Shown here: piece after piece, positions 11,102-11,261 of the stretch
Layout of the letters: every line of letters starts with the position of its first letter
How positions within the stretch are numbered: the first letter of the stretch is position 1
Assembly (NCBI GenBank): GCA_964500225.1
Contig: CAZCOA010000063.1
Span: 1 to 11,261, forward strand
DNA length: 11,261 nucleotides
DNA from: JAAYDY01 sp964500225
Lineage (GTDB): Bacteria; Planctomycetota; Phycisphaerae; FEN-1346; JAACEH01
Direction of reading: 5' to 3'
Notes under the pieces: generated by a model
Databases searched by the model: none
Seen by the model: the letters and a program-made list of their open reading frames with translations, nothing else
What the model was told of the DNA's origin: nothing
Position numbers and translations under genes: made by a program

Positions 11102-11261
11102 ATGAAGCGAGTTCTGGTGTTAACTTGTGCCATGCTGCTGACAGGCGGCATGGCCATGCCGACGCTGGGCCAGCAGGTTCAGCTCGACATATCCGACGGC
11201 TTTAATTGGGACATCTGGTGCGGTGTCAAAGAGTTCCAGGCCCTGATGTACCATGCCCTGA
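11102..11261 (+). CDS. secreted protein, N-terminal part (cut by window end)
   Basis: The first 53 codons of an exported protein that continues beyond the window. A very strong GGAGGAGG lies 3 nt before the ATG (its upstream GGAGG at 6 nt). MKR is followed by a hydrophobic core (VLVLTCAMLLTGGMAM) and a c-region PTLGQ, giving a typical Sec signal peptide with probable cleavage near TLGQ|Q. The Cys at residue 9 lies inside the core and is not in a good lipobox, so I do not call it a lipoprotein. The visible mature part (VQLDISDGFNWDIWCGVKEF) is aromatic-rich and unknown to me. Too short for the track-type ORF detection, but the leader structure, ribosome site and signal peptide agree on it. Confidence 0.75.
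   Translation, partial: MKRVLVLTCAMLLTGGMAMPTLGQQVQLDISDGFNWDIWCGVKEFQALMYHAL

Noticed and set aside
10732..11105. Two ~88-codon frames, one on each strand (10732-11001 minus, 10842-11105 plus)
   Set aside because: No ribosome sites, no family patterns, weak codon bias; the plus frame overlaps the structured leader and Shine-Dalgarno of the last gene.
11102..11161. Last gene as a lipoprotein via Cys9
   Set aside because: Cys9 is preceded by Leu-Thr inside the hydrophobic core, far too early for a lipobox; a Sec signal peptide fits better.
1..11261. CRISPR array, tRNA, rRNA, transposase or phage genes
   Set aside because: No regularly spaced repeats, cloverleaf-like sequence, conserved RNA signature or recombinase/transposase motif was found on either strand by reading.

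Overview
This window is GC-rich bacterial chromosome with strongly G/C-biased third codon positions, Shine-Dalgarno-led genes and several exported or lipid-anchored proteins of unknown role. The gene mix (house-keeping amino-acid genes interspersed with lipoproteins, a secreted WD40 protein, a TIM-barrel lipoprotein, a LarA-type racemase and a TM1266-like ACT protein) fits an uncultured Planctomycetota (Phycisphaerae-like) or neighbouring PVC/Hydrogenedentes-type lineage. That placement is inference from gene style, not from a phylogenetic marker.

Layout. 1-471 (+): 3' part of proC (proline biosynthesis), convergent with a small lipoprotein gene (525-983, -). Next on the same strand is a secreted four-repeat WD40 protein with a long Pro/Ala linker (1136-1915, -). 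A 246-bp divergent region separates it from a large lipoprotein with a glycoside-hydrolase-like barrel (2162-4018, +). Then follow argH (4175-5590, +; arginine), lysA (5712-6989, +; lysine/DAP), a gamma-glutamylcyclotransferase-fold protein (7052-7477, +) and a small cysteine-rich ACT-like protein of the TM1266 type (7566-7832, +). A sugar-phosphate isomerase/epimerase-like gene (7849-8703, -) is divergent from a larA-family gene (8881-10188, +) that retains all the nickel-pincer residues. From 10189 to 11101 there is about 0.9 kb without a convincing gene and visibly less GC-rich. It ends in a structured leader in front of a secreted-protein gene cut by the window end (11102-11261, +).

How it works together. 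proC, argH and lysA are biosynthetic genes, with lysA and the cyclotransferase-like gene possibly read through from argH. The isomerase/larA pair looks like a divergently transcribed module for a sugar acid or hydroxy acid. The two lipoproteins, the WD40 protein and the last gene act at or outside the membrane.

No CRISPR array, rRNA, tRNA, insertion sequence, phage gene or recognisable defence system was found. The most interesting signals are regulatory: a shared TTGC(A/G)T-N17 promoter-like pattern before four genes, a probable leaderless start for larA, a two-stem RNA-like leader before the last gene, and a hairpin at the predicted 5' end of the WD40 mRNA. I do not see a clear-cut new multi-gene system.
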